NCBI GenBank assembly: GCA_947044365.1
Contig: OX345647.1
Location: 1,402,001-1,466,000, forward strand
Reading direction: 5' to 3'
Length of the DNA: 64,000 bases
Origin: Petrosia ficiformis
Taxonomy: Eukaryota; Porifera; Demospongiae; Haplosclerida; Petrosiidae
In this document: positions 32,601 through 47,157 of the stretch, one piece after another
Position numbering within the stretch: position 1 is the first letter of the stretch
Layout of the letters: the number at the start of each line of letters is the position of its first letter
Position numbers and translations under genes: made by a program
Notes under the pieces: model-generated
What the model was told of the DNA's origin: nothing
Database searches by the model: none
Seen by the model: the letters and a program-made list of their open reading frames with translations, nothing else

Positions 32601-35219
32601 ATGATTACAGTACAAAGTAGTACTATAGTACTACTCACAAGTACAGTTGACTATCACCTTATTAAAGTGTAGCTCCCATCATACCTGTAGTACAAGTATA
32701 TCCATGTATGTAAACATAATGAAGTCAGGTACTGTCATTATTAGTGTACATGTATGTAATGTCTGTCTCTTTTATATTGTAGGCAATCATGTGTATCAGA
32801 GGCTGTTACTATACTTTCCTCTCGTTTCTTTATCGATAACTTTCCTGATAAACTCAATACGATTGTTCTTGCATTATTGCCACTTGTTTTCGTTGGTTAC
32901 CATGGCAACAAGCAATGCAGACATATATTACATGTAATTGCTGGCAGTCCTTTATCACAGGTTCATCAAATTCTAAAGGAAATTGAGAATGTGTGTAAAT
33001 GTGAAGGTGAGAGTAGTTTTGCTCTGCTGTATACTAGTGCTAGTGAAAACAATTTGTATGACCCTCAGAGCCATCCTTTGATTGCTTTCAACGGGTATAT
33101 ATGTATAATATATTTACATGTATATATATATATGCATGTACATATGTATACATGTATATACAAGTACATGTACAGTGTATATACATGTGTACATGTATGT
33201 TTGATTCACATACATGTACGTATAAATAGTATATGTATGGGATCCTGAATAATATATACATGTACACATGTACATCTAGTTTAAAATAAACTGATTGTAG
33301 AATTGGATAAAACTATGTCTACATGTACATCTACATGTACATGTACATGTATATACATGTACACGTATATACATGCATGTACATGTGTATGTACACTGTA
33401 TATGTTGTATTCTTGGCTTGGTCAATTTAATGGGCATGATGCGTTAATAATATTTTGCTGCAAATAAATGTAATTGTAATTTCGTCAATTTTGTCTGACT
33501 GTGACTTTCATGTGAATATCGTGACTTTCATGTGAATATTGTGTGACTTTCATATGAATATCATGTGAATATTGTGTGACTTTCATGTGAATATTGTGTG
33601 ACTTGTGTGACTTTTTGTAATTGTTAAGCATTAATTTATAATTATGACATACACAATCATGTACATGTACATGTAGCATGGAGTGATTCCAGTCATCTTG
33701 TCATCAAAGATCCCGAAGTTTTGGGAAAGATGAATACCATCCTCGTAAACAATTTGGCTGAAGGATTTGTTAACTCGAAAACAGGAAGGGTGTCAGAATT
33801 AGTGAGTTAGTACAAAGTGTAGAGTTGTGGTGATGAGGCCAATTATGATGATTGATACATTAAATCATTTAGTGTTAATTAATTGTTATGACTATTAATG
33901 GCTGCCCAATTATTATATCATGATGTGTATATGTACATGTACACAATGTACATGTACATGTTCAATGTACGTTGTGTACATGTACACAATGTACGTGTAC
34001 ATGTACAGAATCTGCATGTACATGTACATTGTGTACATGTACATGTACACAATGTACGTGTACATGTACACAATCTTCATGTACATGTACATTGTGTACA
34101 TGTACGTGTATATGCACTACATGTACATGTACATGTCTATACTACATGTACATGTCTATTCTTCATGGGTTTCTTTGATTGTACAATCAAATATTAGAAT
34201 GTTTTGTGCTGGAGGCGTTCTTCTGATACGAAAAGCACAACAAGGAATGTTAGGTTGCAGTAACAGTAATTACCTTAGTACAGTACACCAATTACTGTTA
34301 AAACTACTATTGAATTACTGTAGTTTGAGAATAAAACAACTGAGTAGTATATGGTGATATATATACCATATGTAAGTGTATTATTGCCTGGACACATGAT
34401 AACACTTGAGATGGAAAGAATGAAAGAAAGACAGAAAGAAAGATAGACACCTGAGGCAAATGAAAAAATGAAAATGAGTTGCCTCAGGTGGGATTCGAAC
34501 CCACGACACTCTGCACTCTGGACAGCCCCATATTGTATATGTTAGTTCAAATAATTTGTATAATGCCTTTATTGTGTCTCTGTTCATGTATATTCAGGTT
34601 AAAGAGATGATGAATTCTCTTAATAGTGTTCCCACCGATATACATGATCACATGACTCATATCATGTTCATTGCAATATTGGGTATTGCCATAGCAACGT
34701 TTGGTAATTCTTACCAATTGAATCTAGCTTCTTACTTGGAAAATCAGTCTCATCTTATTCGTGTATGTGTTCTGTCTCTCTTTGTATGTAAAGTGTTTCC
34801 TTTGCTCCTCTACATGTATGTACATATATGTCTATCTATGTGTATCTCTGTCTGTTTTTATTTATCCCTCTCTTTCTCCACATGACACATGTATCTCCTT
34901 TGCTCCTCTATATGTCTATATATGTGTGTGTGTGTCTGTCTGTCTGTCTGTCTGTCTATCCCTCTCATGTTGTCTCACTCTCCACATGTACATGTATCTC
35001 CTTTGCTCCTCTCTACATGTATGTCTATCTATGTCTGTTTGTCTGTCTGTCTGTCTGTCTATCTGTCTGTCTGTCTTTCTGTCTATCCCTCTCATGTTGT
35101 CTCACTCTCCACATGTACATGTACATGTATCTCCTTTGCTCCTCTTTATCTATCAATATGTCTCTCTGCTTGTTACTATCTCTCTCCCTCTGTTTTTGTT
35201 TCTCTCTACCATTCTCTGA

Positions 35220-35261
<42 letters not shown>

Positions 35262-36907
35262 CTCTTTCTCTCTCTCTCTCTAGTGTTGTATCTCTCTGTG
35301 TCTCTCTGTATCTCTTTGTATCTCTCTGTGTCTGTGTGCCTCCTGTTTCATATACATGTATTATTATATGTTTATTTATACAATTTGTTCAATAGGTTAG
35401 TAATCCAGTATTGATGTCTCTTCCCACCTTACAATCAATTTTTCAACAGCTAATGCAAAAACAACCAAGAAATATAATAGGTTCTTGTCATGTTCAGATT
35501 CTTTTATGGACGGTAGATAAGTTGATTGAGAACACATCTCCACCAACCGACTTAAAATCTTGTGAGTCACTTTCTGTATTGGGCATCTTTTATTGATTTT
35601 AGGAATAGAGAACCAAACACAGTGTTTCTCCCAGGATAAATATTAAGGGTGGAGAAGTGCATCAGTGGTACATGACGTTTGGTCAACAATGTTCAAAAAC
35701 AGTGTTTTTAAAATGAAATGATGAGGGAGCAAGGCTAAAGGGTGGGGGAGCACCATGGTACCACCTTTTGGGGGAAGCACTGCATGCATCTAATTGAAGG
35801 GCTGAGTGGTCTAACCTACATGTATGTCTACTATCTTAAGTTAACATCAAACATACATGTACACTTCAAATGTGTTTCATGAGCAGATAAGAATTACCGA
35901 TAGTAGGATACCAAATGTAGTTAGGTTTCTATGCAAAATGGCTGAATACTACACAATATTCAGAGAGCCAGTTAACTGTAGTGTGATTACATCTATATCT
36001 GCTACATGTGTATACTATATATAAATAACTGTACTGTTATAACTACATGTAGGGCAGAAAATTGGTTTGATTATAAAATTGATTATATAAAATCCTTTTA
36101 ATTAAGACGAAATTATAGTAGGCTTAACTAGACACATGATAATCATCAGCAAGAATTGCACCAATACACATGTACATGTATGTATCATCTATCAGAGTGG
36201 CAAGCAAGCATGCAAGAGCATTCGTAGACCTGGGATTCACTCAGGCTTGACAATATTATGTTATACAGCGGTCAGTATTGTCATACTAAAAGTATTTATA
36301 TGATAATCCCGTTTCAATACATTTACACACATGGTTTACATACATGTACATGTACATGTACTACATGTATGATGGAAGCTAAACTTTATTGGTCAACTGC
36401 ACTTCTAAGTAGTACTATATGACTACTTTGTACTGTAATCATAGTAATGTGCGAATTCCCTTTACATTTGTATGTGATAGCATAGTACATGTACTAAGGT
36501 GTTATACTGTGTAGTACATTCAAAGTACAGTGTACTTCACTCACAATGTACACTGTAGTCAATGGAAGTACAGTGATAGTATGTAAACTTAATAATGTCA
36601 GGTACTGTATATTCATTTGACTGTCTGTCTTATAGCTTTGTGGTTACCTCTACCATCTCTGAACATCACTGAGTCCGTCTCTGATGTCAACTCAGAGTCA
36701 TATTACTACATAACTCTGGTGACTATCTTCAAGCTACTGACACAATGGATTAATGATTTTAGTCACATGAGTGAAGTAACAAAGTGTCTGCTTCAGAAAT
36801 TGATTAAAGTAATTAATATACATGTAGATACATGTACATGTACTATGCAATATTGTAAATTACATGTACATGTATCCAATATATGGTGTATATACATGTA
36901 CATGTAC

Positions 36908-36948
<41 letters not shown>

Positions 36949-39900
36949 ATATATATAGTACACTTACAGGTCTTATATACAAAAATATAGACCCGAGGTT
37001 TAGTGTCCAAGGATGTGATATAGCCCGAGCCTGCGAGGGCTATATCACATCCGAGGACACTAAACCAAGGTTTTATATTGTTTTATATAAGAACTGTAAG
37101 TGTACTATATACAATATATTGTATGCTGATAGATTAAAGATTCACAGGTCTATATACAAAAATATAAGACCTAACCACATCAAACGGTTGCCATGGTAGC
37201 ATGCTATATATATATATATATATTACCTGTACTGTACATGACATGTGTATATACAGTATTAGGCTAGGACGAAGGCTGGAAAACAACCTTCAAAGCTTCA
37301 CATGTGTTTTTATCAATGTTGCTCTTACTTTGATTAGCTATAGAAAGCCTCCAAAACTGGATTATTACTTGATAATGAGTACTAGTGTTGTTCCTGTCAG
37401 TGTTTCTATCCAGATTAGGCATCACTGGACTGAGAAATAAGACAAAAGCAGCCAGCAACACAGCATCAATTTTCCTGGAACATGCCCACCTTATTAACTG
37501 CACGTTTAAATTGTAGAAGCAGTACATAACTACATACATGTACCTTAATGTGCAAACGACCACTTGAAGTCAATGAGCGATTTAATGTGCTGTCAGGTGA
37601 TGTGTTTAATTGGCTATTAATTGATGAGATGCATAAAAGAATAATAAAACATTTTAATAATGAAAGAGCATGTAGTGACAAACCGAAAAGCACATAACAA
37701 GTTGTGATGGCACCTTAGCTTATGAGTACACGTCTTGTACATGTACAGTACATGTACACGTACTGTACATGTACTGTACATGTACTGTATGTGTACATGT
37801 ACAGTACATGTACAGTACATGTACTGTGTGTATACATGTACATGTATTACATGTACATTGTGTACATATACAATGTATATGTGTACATTTAGTGTACATG
37901 TATTTGTTTACATGTTATTTACATATTTAGTTTCATTTTTCCGGAAGAGGTTCTCTTTTGAGATTTCTAGCAATGATATGGAACTCACCTATTTCTCCAA
38001 ATCAGACTGATTCCCAGACCAATTCATCTGGTATGATTACAGACCTGGTACGGGTACGTGCCTTGAGAATTGCAGCTGCTTATATAAAATCAATGGACAA
38101 TTCTGCTCTGTTAGCACTGAGTGGTAACTGTTGTCCAGGTAATATAAATCACCTTGTTACTAAATACTACAGGTCTCTTGTTTATCTGATAATCTTTAAC
38201 TTTAGCATTTCTGATTAATCCACATGTTATCATGCTATCTTATAGTTATATCATCACTTCATTCTCATTAATCCACATGTTATCATGCTATCTTATAGTT
38301 ATATCATCACTTCATTCTCATTAATCCACATGTTATCATGTTATCATGTTATCTTATAGTTATATCATCACTTCATTCTCATTAATCCACATGTTATCAT
38401 GCTATCTTATAGTTATATCATCACTTCATTCTCATTAATCCACATGTTATCATGTTATCTTATAGTTATATCATCACTTCATTCTCATTAATCCACATGT
38501 TATCATGTTATCTTATAGTTATATCATCACTTCATTCTCATTAATCCACATGTTATCATGTTATCTTATAGTTATATCGTCACTTCATTCTCATTAATCC
38601 ACATGTTATCATGTTATCTTATAGTTATATCGTCACTTCATTCTCATTAATCCACATGTTATCATGTTATCTTATAGTTATATCATCACTTCATTCTCAT
38701 TAATCCACATGTTATCATGTTATCTTATAGTTATATCATCACTTCATTCTCATTAATCCACATGTTATCATGTTATCTTATAGTTATATCGTCACTTCAT
38801 TCTCATTAATCCACATGTTATCATGTTATCTTATAGTTATATCGTCACTTCATTCTCATTAATCCACATGTTATCATGTTATCTTATAGTTATATCATCA
38901 CTTCATTCTCATTAATCCACATGTTATCATGTTATCATGTTATCTTATAGTTATATCATCTCTTCTGATTTGCCTCTCCAATCCTCAAAAATCAGTCCGT
39001 CAAAACGCTCTCCCATGTTTACTTCTACTCAACGAAGCAGCTACTTCTTCAGATCCTAAAACTTTATCGGATATCTACATATCCTCACCTCTTCTTTATC
39101 TACTGGATGCCATAGCAACCAGTAAATTGGAACTGATTGCTGATCAAATGGGAATAAGATTATTACTGGAACGTTTGTTTCTTTCTAAAGAAGATAGAGA
39201 TGGTGTCTTTCAGTTTAAGAAAGATTTTAGTGCTGAAACTTTGGGATCTAGTAGTCGGAGAAAGAGCCGAAGAAAGGCTGAGTCTAGAGCTCGTTCAGCT
39301 ATTTTGGAATCAATTCTCGATAGTTTGATGACTGTTACCGTTTCCATAGAAACACCTCCATCTTACATAATATGTCAGTTATTGTCTGTGTTATCAGGTG
39401 TGGATCACGAGGTTAGTAATAACTCAACTCATCCTCAACCTTTATGGAACACGCCCACATTATTAACCACACATTTAGATTGTAGAAGTGCACATGCGCA
39501 AATGTTAAGTGGGTGTATGTAGAAATTTTTCTTAGAATGTACAGCAAACGAAGGAAGGTTCGAACCTTCAGATCTTTTTTCTAGCCCTGCAGTGCATGTA
39601 CATGTACAATTACATGTACAGTAGTGGGGAAAAAACCACTAGTACCAGCTTTACTGGGACGTTACACTGTACATGTGTAGTATATACTGTACTTGTATAC
39701 ATGTATTGTACATGTACATGTACTACTAGTTCCAACTCAAGCACAGTATTATATACACCATACTGTATGGTGATGTTTGTTTCATTGTCTACTCCTGTTT
39801 TGGTACATGTACATGATATCATATATAATGATAATGATAATGCATATAACAACAAACCTACACGTGTGTGTATATGTAGTGGTGTGGAAACAGCCAGTCA

Positions 39901-42900
39901 TGCAGGACATTGTCCAATAAATCTAGCAAATGTCCGATAAATGGAAACTGAACTGTATACAAAGTACATGGTATATGGGGAGCAGTGTTGAAAGTAGGTG
40001 CCAAAATGTCTGGTAAATGGCTCACTATTTCCATACTTCTGCCTACATGTTCACGTACATGTACATGTACATGTACATATAAGTATAATCTTGACTTGTA
40101 TTTCAACAGAAAAAATTAACTGCTCTCATGTCGGTGTTGAGGAGATTGCTTCAACAATTGAAACAAGATGACGATCAAATGAAAAGTGAAGAGGAAATTT
40201 AATATAGACATGTTTAATGAATGACTTGACTTTTGCTTTTCTTGTCTTACATGTTGTATTTATTACCTCTTCTTTCCTTCATTTCCCTCTTCTTCTCACC
40301 TTTCTTTTCTTCTTGTCCTTCTCCCTCCTTCCTTCCTTTCTTTCTATTTTCTTTCTTCTCACCTCTCTTTTCTTCCTTCTTGTTCTTCTCCCTCCTTCCT
40401 TCCTTTCTCTTTTCTTTCTTCTCACCTCTCTTTTCTTCCTTCTTGTCCTTCTCCCTCCTTCCTTCCTTTCTTTTCCTCCTTTTCCTCCTTCCTGTCCTTC
40501 TACCTCCTTCCTTCCTTTGTCTCTTCTTCTCACCTCTCTTTTCCTCCTTTCTCCTTCTTTTCCTCTACTAATCATCAGATTCTGTTTCACAAGCTGATTT
40601 TCATTTACTGGAGCTAATAATATCGTGTTACACACCACAAGTATCCCAATGGTTACCACAGCAACCAGAGGTCTTCCAGATGTTTCTAAATCTCCTTACA
40701 TTCTCTTCATTGGGAACATTATCAGCCTCACCATCTGTTTTGGCATTGAAACAAGTGAGCAAATAATATGAAATATATAATGACCTTCAGTAGCTCATAT
40801 AATAAGAGTACCTGCACTGGTATTCAGATTGTCCTGGGTTAGAGTACCTGACTGTGGTATTCAGATTGTCCTGGGTTAGAATACCTGACTGTGGTATTCA
40901 GATTGTCCTGGGTTAGAGTACCTGACTGTGGTATTCAGATTGTCCTGGGTTAGAATACCTGACTGTGGTATTCAGATTGTCCTGGGTTAGAGTACCTGAC
41001 TGTGGTATTCAGATTGTGCTGGGTTAGAATACCTGACTGTGGTATTCAGATTGTCCTGGGTTAGAGTACCTGACTGTGGTATTCAGATTGTGCTGGGTTA
41101 GAATACCTGACTGGTATTCAGATTATTGTCCTGGGTTAGAGTACCTGACTGTGGTATTCAGATTGTCCTGGGTTAGAGTACCTGACTGGTATTCAGATTG
41201 TGCTGGGTTAGAGTACCTGACTGTGGTATTCAGATTGTCCTGGGTTAGAATACCTGACTGGTATTCAGATTATTGTCCTGGGTTCAAATCCCAGATTTTC
41301 TGGACATCTTGTCTACTGAAGTGCCTTCCCACATTTATTCAGGGCAGTTTGGTAGTTTGAGTGCTCTACCAGATAATCAGGTTATCTCCCATACATAACT
41401 CAGCTAGGAATTGAGTCTTCAAAATAAATAACAGTTTGATAGGAGTAGAACCAGTGGTTTCACAAACACTAGCTTGATATACTAGTACTAGTTTGGAAAC
41501 AGAGTTTTTGATAAGTTTTGAAGCTTGGGAGTTAATGCTGTTAGTGACAATATAATCATAAATAACTGCACCATCTGGCCCAAAGAGAGAACTGCGCAGT
41601 GCCAAATAAGAAGCTCTTTGGGCCAATGGTGCGCCATATGAGCTTATCAAAAAAACTGTTTGGAAATGATCCTCCTCGGTGTTTTTCCAAGGTGTTTTTC
41701 CAATACGCTGTTCAGTCTTTTTACTGACTGAATAGTAGGTTGATTTTTATGTCTTCTTGCTGTCAAATACATGTAGGTCAGAAACTTCAGAGAAGAACTA
41801 TGATTTGAAGTTCATCCTCTGATAAATAGGGGCTCCATAATGGCAAATCCATATTCTCTGTCAAAACTTGTTTTTTAACATAGTGTTGGGAGAAAACTGA
41901 ATTCTCTAGGAATTTAAGAGTTTATATAGAGACACAATACACAACAAACAATTAAATTGGAGACACTGTACAGAGAATAAGATACTACATACAATAGTCT
42001 ATACAATATTGTATTATATGATGAATAAAACACATTGTATAGAGAATAGGATACTACATACAATAGTCTATACAATATTGTATTATATGATGAATAAAAC
42101 ACATTGTACAGAGAATAAGATACTACATACAATAGTCTATACAATATTGTATTATATGATGAATAAAACACATTGTATAGAGAATAGGATACTACATACA
42201 ATAGTCTATACAATATTGTATTATATGATGAATAAAACACATTGTACAGAGAATAAGATACTACATACAGTAGTTTATACAATATTATATTATATGATGA
42301 ATAAAACACATTGTATAGAGAATAAGATACTACATACAATAGTATATACAATATTATATTATATGATGAATAAAACACATTGTATAGAGAATAAGATACT
42401 ACAGACAATAGTATATACAATATTGTATTATATGATAAATAAACACATTGTATAGAGAATAAGATACATGTACTACATACAATAGTATATACAATATTGT
42501 ATTATATGATGACATTGTATAGAGAATAAGATACTACATACAATAGTATATACAATATTGTATTATATGATGACATTGTATAGAGAATAAGATACTACAT
42601 ACAATAGTATATACAATATTGTATTATGATAAAAACTACTACATGTATTTGTGATTCTATGTTTCTATTAGTAGTAAAGTACTCCAAAAAAGTACTTGTT
42701 TTTGAGTACAGAACTGTTCACAGAGAAGTACTAAGTAATTTTAGGATGTACATGTACATGTGTACTATATGTTAAGTAGTTCACCCCATGTCTGAGTTGC
42801 ATAATAATGTCCTTATTAGTTCATATAAGATTTACAAAGGTTTTTCATCAGAAATATTTTCATAGAAACTATGTGTATTGCTCTCTTGAAACTCATATTG

Positions 42901-45900
42901 GACGATGGGCTACATGTACATGTATATGCTTGGTGCTTATATGATTATAAAACGTTAATTGATTCATATTGGGCCAAGATGTTTCCTAGAGTTACATACA
43001 TGTAATTGTCTTTATTACGTTTAAAAAGTGTTTGTAATCAAAAATGTTGTTTGTAGAAACTGTGAGTATTTTATTGTAAGTATTATCCAAACTAATTAGT
43101 CAATGATTATATTTCGCTTGATATAAAATGTATTAATAATATTATTTTATTTCAAATCTCTTCAAGATTTCTCCAGAGTTCTTTATTTCACTAAAGTCTT
43201 CGGAGCTGCAACAAATACTATTACAAAGTCTTATAGATATGTTAGTGGCTTCCAGAAGGTCAAAGGTCACTTCCTTAATCAAGAATTGTCTTCAACAGGT
43301 ACTAGTAACAATATGTACATGTATTAGTGTTGTTGTAGTTTAATTAACTAAAATAATATTAGGCTTACTAAAAGAGTTTTAGTTTACTATCTAAAAGTGC
43401 CCATTATTGGCCGATTTTCATTTTAGTTACATGTAGTTATAGTTATTGCAGTAGACTTGTAATTTAGTTATAATTATAGTTAAATAAAATTCACAATACA
43501 TGTACCTTACTAAAAGGAATTTTAGTAATGCAATGTACATGTAGTTGTAGTTACACTAACATATATATTATGTACCTACATGTACATGATTTTATCAGAG
43601 ATGTAGAAAGAAAGAAAGAAAGACACCTGAGGCAATGGAAAAATGAAAATGAGAGTTGCCTCAAGTGGGATTCGAACCCACGACACTCTGTACTCCGGAC
43701 AGATGCTCTACCAACTGAGCTACCAAGCTATTCACATTATATTGTAAAGGGTCCCTGTATGCAAATTTCATAGCATACTTATACATGTACATGTACTGTT
43801 TAAACAATACAAGTGCATATACATGTACATGTAATACAGTGTGATAGAAAGTGTAATAATTAATTACAGTGAAATGTATTATTATATTCATTAGTTACCT
43901 CTTACTGGTGAAATGATGATCACTGAATTAACTCGTCATCTGAAAAATATTAAAGGGGAGGAGTCAATTGAAGCCACACCCTCTAAAAAGAGATCTAGGT
44001 ACTATATTATATTATGCCAGGACTAATGTGTGCATGTACATGTACATTGTATTTTGTACACTGTACATTGTATATGTACATGTACATGTACATGTACATA
44101 TTCATGTATGTAGTACATGTACATGTATATGTACGATTTATACAATGTACACGTACATGTACATGTACGTATATTCACATACATGTACATGTACATGTTT
44201 ATGTAGTACATGTATACAATGTAAATACAAATTATATATATGTGTATATTTACATGTACATGTATGTACGTATGTACAATTTATATGCGATACATGTTTT
44301 ATGTAAATGTTTATATGTACATGTACATGTTTATTCATGTACATGTACGAGGAAAATGTACAATGTAGTATTGTACATGTACATATAATTATTATATATT
44401 GTTTATATCTACTCGTTTATATCTAGGAAGTCAAAGGTGCAGACATCACCAACTGAAATTAATTTGGAGGGTGATGTTTTGTTGTCATGGATACGAATCA
44501 TGGCAATCCTTGAGATTATGCAAAATAAATGTAGTGATATAACAGAATGTCACATGATAGTACCACACCTCTTCACAATCTTCTCTTGTTGCTTGGAAAC
44601 CAAAAATGGCGGAGATAGTGAAGTACTCAACAATATGGAGTATATACAACAGTTGATACTTAGTGTACTTTTAGAGATTTGTAAAATAATCAGCAAGGAA
44701 GGGGTTAATAATGCACAGGGTAAGTAGATAAAGGTCATTCATGTTCATATACCTTGATTTCTGAAATTGTTCATAACTAAATGACCAATAATCTTTTTAT
44801 GGTACATGTACATGATTGTATATACATGATATTATTAAGTTTACATACACAATGTACTATCACTGTACTTCCACTGACTACGAGAGCTTCAGTTCCACTG
44901 GTAACGATACTGTTAGCCTTTTGAGAGAATTAAAAACAGCTAGATCAAAGCTAGCTTTGGGATGAGTACAACCTTACACTTTTCTGTTTTCAAGGAGTCT
45001 GGTGGCTCAGATGGTAAGAGTGTGTGACTAGATATCAGAAGGTCCTAGGTTCAACCCCAGTCGGAATCCCGAGTCCTTGCCTTTTCAGTTTTTTTTTTGT
45101 TTCTAATTCTCATGACTGTATACATGCCATAATAACAGCTGGCGCATAATTCTTATGCAATCAACTTTGCTTTTAACATGTATATAACAGTACCTGACAT
45201 ATTAAGTTTACATACTATCACTGTACTTCCATAACTACAGTGTACATTGTGAGTGAAGTACACTGTACTTTGAATGTACTACACAGTATTACACCTTAGT
45301 ACTATGCTATCACATACAAATGTAAAGGGAATTCACACATTACTATGATTACAGTACAAAGTAGTACTATAGTACTACTTAGAAGTACAGTTAACTATCA
45401 CCTTATTAAAGTGTAGCTCTCATCATAGTATGTAAGCTTAATAAAGTCAGGTATTGTACCCACATCGTTTTCATATAATTATTCTTCCCATTCTTTTTTG
45501 TGTATATTTGTGTCAAATTTCAACTGTAGATCTGCTTCCAGAAACTTTTTTTAATGTTGAACAAGTTGTCCAGTGTCTCAGGCTGACCTCTAATCCTCAA
45601 ACTCATCACACTGCTTTGTTACTACTAGCAACCAGTGTATCCATATATCCTGTTAGTTGTGTGTCCATTCCTTTGCTGTTTGTCAGACTGCCATTGATCC
45701 ATCCATCAAATGTCCATCCTGGATTCTTTAGTTCACCTACATTACATGTACATGTACATGTATATCCATCTATAGTGTACATTAATATCTATCCATTCAT
45801 CCATCTGTCCATTCCTCTATCCATCCATTCCACCCATCCTCCCGTCTGTCTGTCCTTCTGCAATATATTCCATGTGTCCTTCAGTTCATCTATCCATCCA

Positions 45901-47121
45901 TCTATCCATCATTCATCTGTCCGTCCATCTATCCGTCCATCTACATGTATCTGTCCATCCATTTGTCCATCCATTTGTCCATCCATCCATCTATCTATCC
46001 ATCCTTCCATCTGTTCATCCATCCATCCATCCATCCATCCATCTATCCATCTATCCGTCCATCTGTCCATCCAACTTTCTATTCACTGATCATTTTAAAT
46101 CCATTCTATTAATTGTTCATCAACTCACCAATTCTTTTCACTAACACATGATTTCTTTCTCATACAGACTCGAATCATTCATAATATTATGCCAATATTT
46201 ACATTTATGGGTCACAACCTCACTAGACAAGATGATGAATACACTTTTGAAATTATTAAGAAAACTCTGGACACTATCATCCCTGCACTCATAAAGGTAT
46301 ATATTATATGAGAGAGGTCCTGTAATAATAATACCAAGTAATACATGTATGAGAAGGGTCCTGTAATACTAAGTAATACATGTATGAGAAGGGTCCTGTA
46401 ATACTAAGTAATACATGTATGAGAAGGGTCCTGTAATATTAATACTACATGTACATGTATGAGAAGGGTCCTGTAATACTAAGTAATACATGTATGAGAA
46501 GGGTCCTGTAATATTAATACTACATGTACATGTATGAGAAGGGTCCTGTAATACTAAGTAATACATGTATGAGAAGGGTCCTGTAATATTAATACTACAT
46601 GTACATGTATGAGAAGGGTCCTGTAATACTAAGTAATACATGTATGAGAAGGGTCCTGTAATATTAATACTACATGTACATCTATGAGAAGGGTCCTGTA
46701 ATATTAATACTAGTTAATATCATGTGCGATATATACACCTCCCAATTTGGAAGTTTTAAAAATACATGTATATCATCCTCAGACCTTTGTCCCTCAGGTG
46801 ATCGATATATTTTCAAACATCCTCTTCTGTTCATTTATTTTACTTCCATTCTTCTTAGCACAACTCAAATATCAAACCAGTCAGCCGTCGTCAATCATAC
46901 AAAACCACACCCCCTTCATTAGAGCCATGTCTTGGTTCTGTAACTGACATTTTACGAGTCTTTGTTGATGCAGTACCTCATATTCCTCATCACCGACGTC
47001 TACCACTTCTTTCTCATTTATTAAGTACTGTTGGATCTATGGAATATCTTTATGTTGTATTAGGATTATTAGCTGAAAAGTGTGTATTACAATCAGGTGA
47101 AAAGCAGGTATGTTTGTAAGA

Positions 47122-47157
<36 letters not shown>

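Larger units (their letters stand above)
26612..38138 (+). other. HEATR1: HEATR1 exons 1-13
   Basis: Exons: 1 26612-27481; 2 28346-28434; 3 28692-28943; 4 29204-29296; 5 30649-30772; 6 31416-31655; 7 32116-32210; 8 32783-33094; 9 33684-33801; 10 34598-34762; 11 35396-35561; 12 36636-36808; 13 37931-38138. Every junction is GT-AG and conserves frame. Exon 9's acceptor is taken as 'catggag' because the nearer 'atgtag' (33676) would give a stop after two codons. Confidence 0.88.

Noticed and set aside
33677..33683. Acceptor 'atgtag' at 33676 for HEATR1 exon 9
   Set aside because: In the incoming phase it gives a stop after two codons; the next AG seven bases later keeps the frame open.
34180..34300. 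Extra HEATR1 exon after 'caaatattag'
   Set aside because: Exons 9 and 10 already join in phase; the candidate lacks similarity to HEATR1 and matches a dispersed palindromic repeat.
37188..37201. X-box (RFX) site GTTGCCATGGTAGC, with similar words near 10008, 21063 and 32897
   Set aside because: Near-palindromic CCATGG words recur in repeats, introns and even a HEATR1 exon, with no link to a promoter.
39550..39580. tRNA-like AAGGTTCGAACCTT followed by a T-run
   Set aside because: It is only a 14-bp palindrome; no A-box, D-arm or anticodon arm upstream.
41914..42455. Open frames on both strands over the 66-bp repeat
   Set aside because: The unit length is a multiple of three, so frames stay open on both strands; the array is inside HEATR1 intron 16.
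43661..43727. Functional tRNA gene on the minus strand
   Set aside because: The acceptor stem does not pair and U33 is missing; a second truncated copy shares its tail, so it is a SINE or pseudogene.
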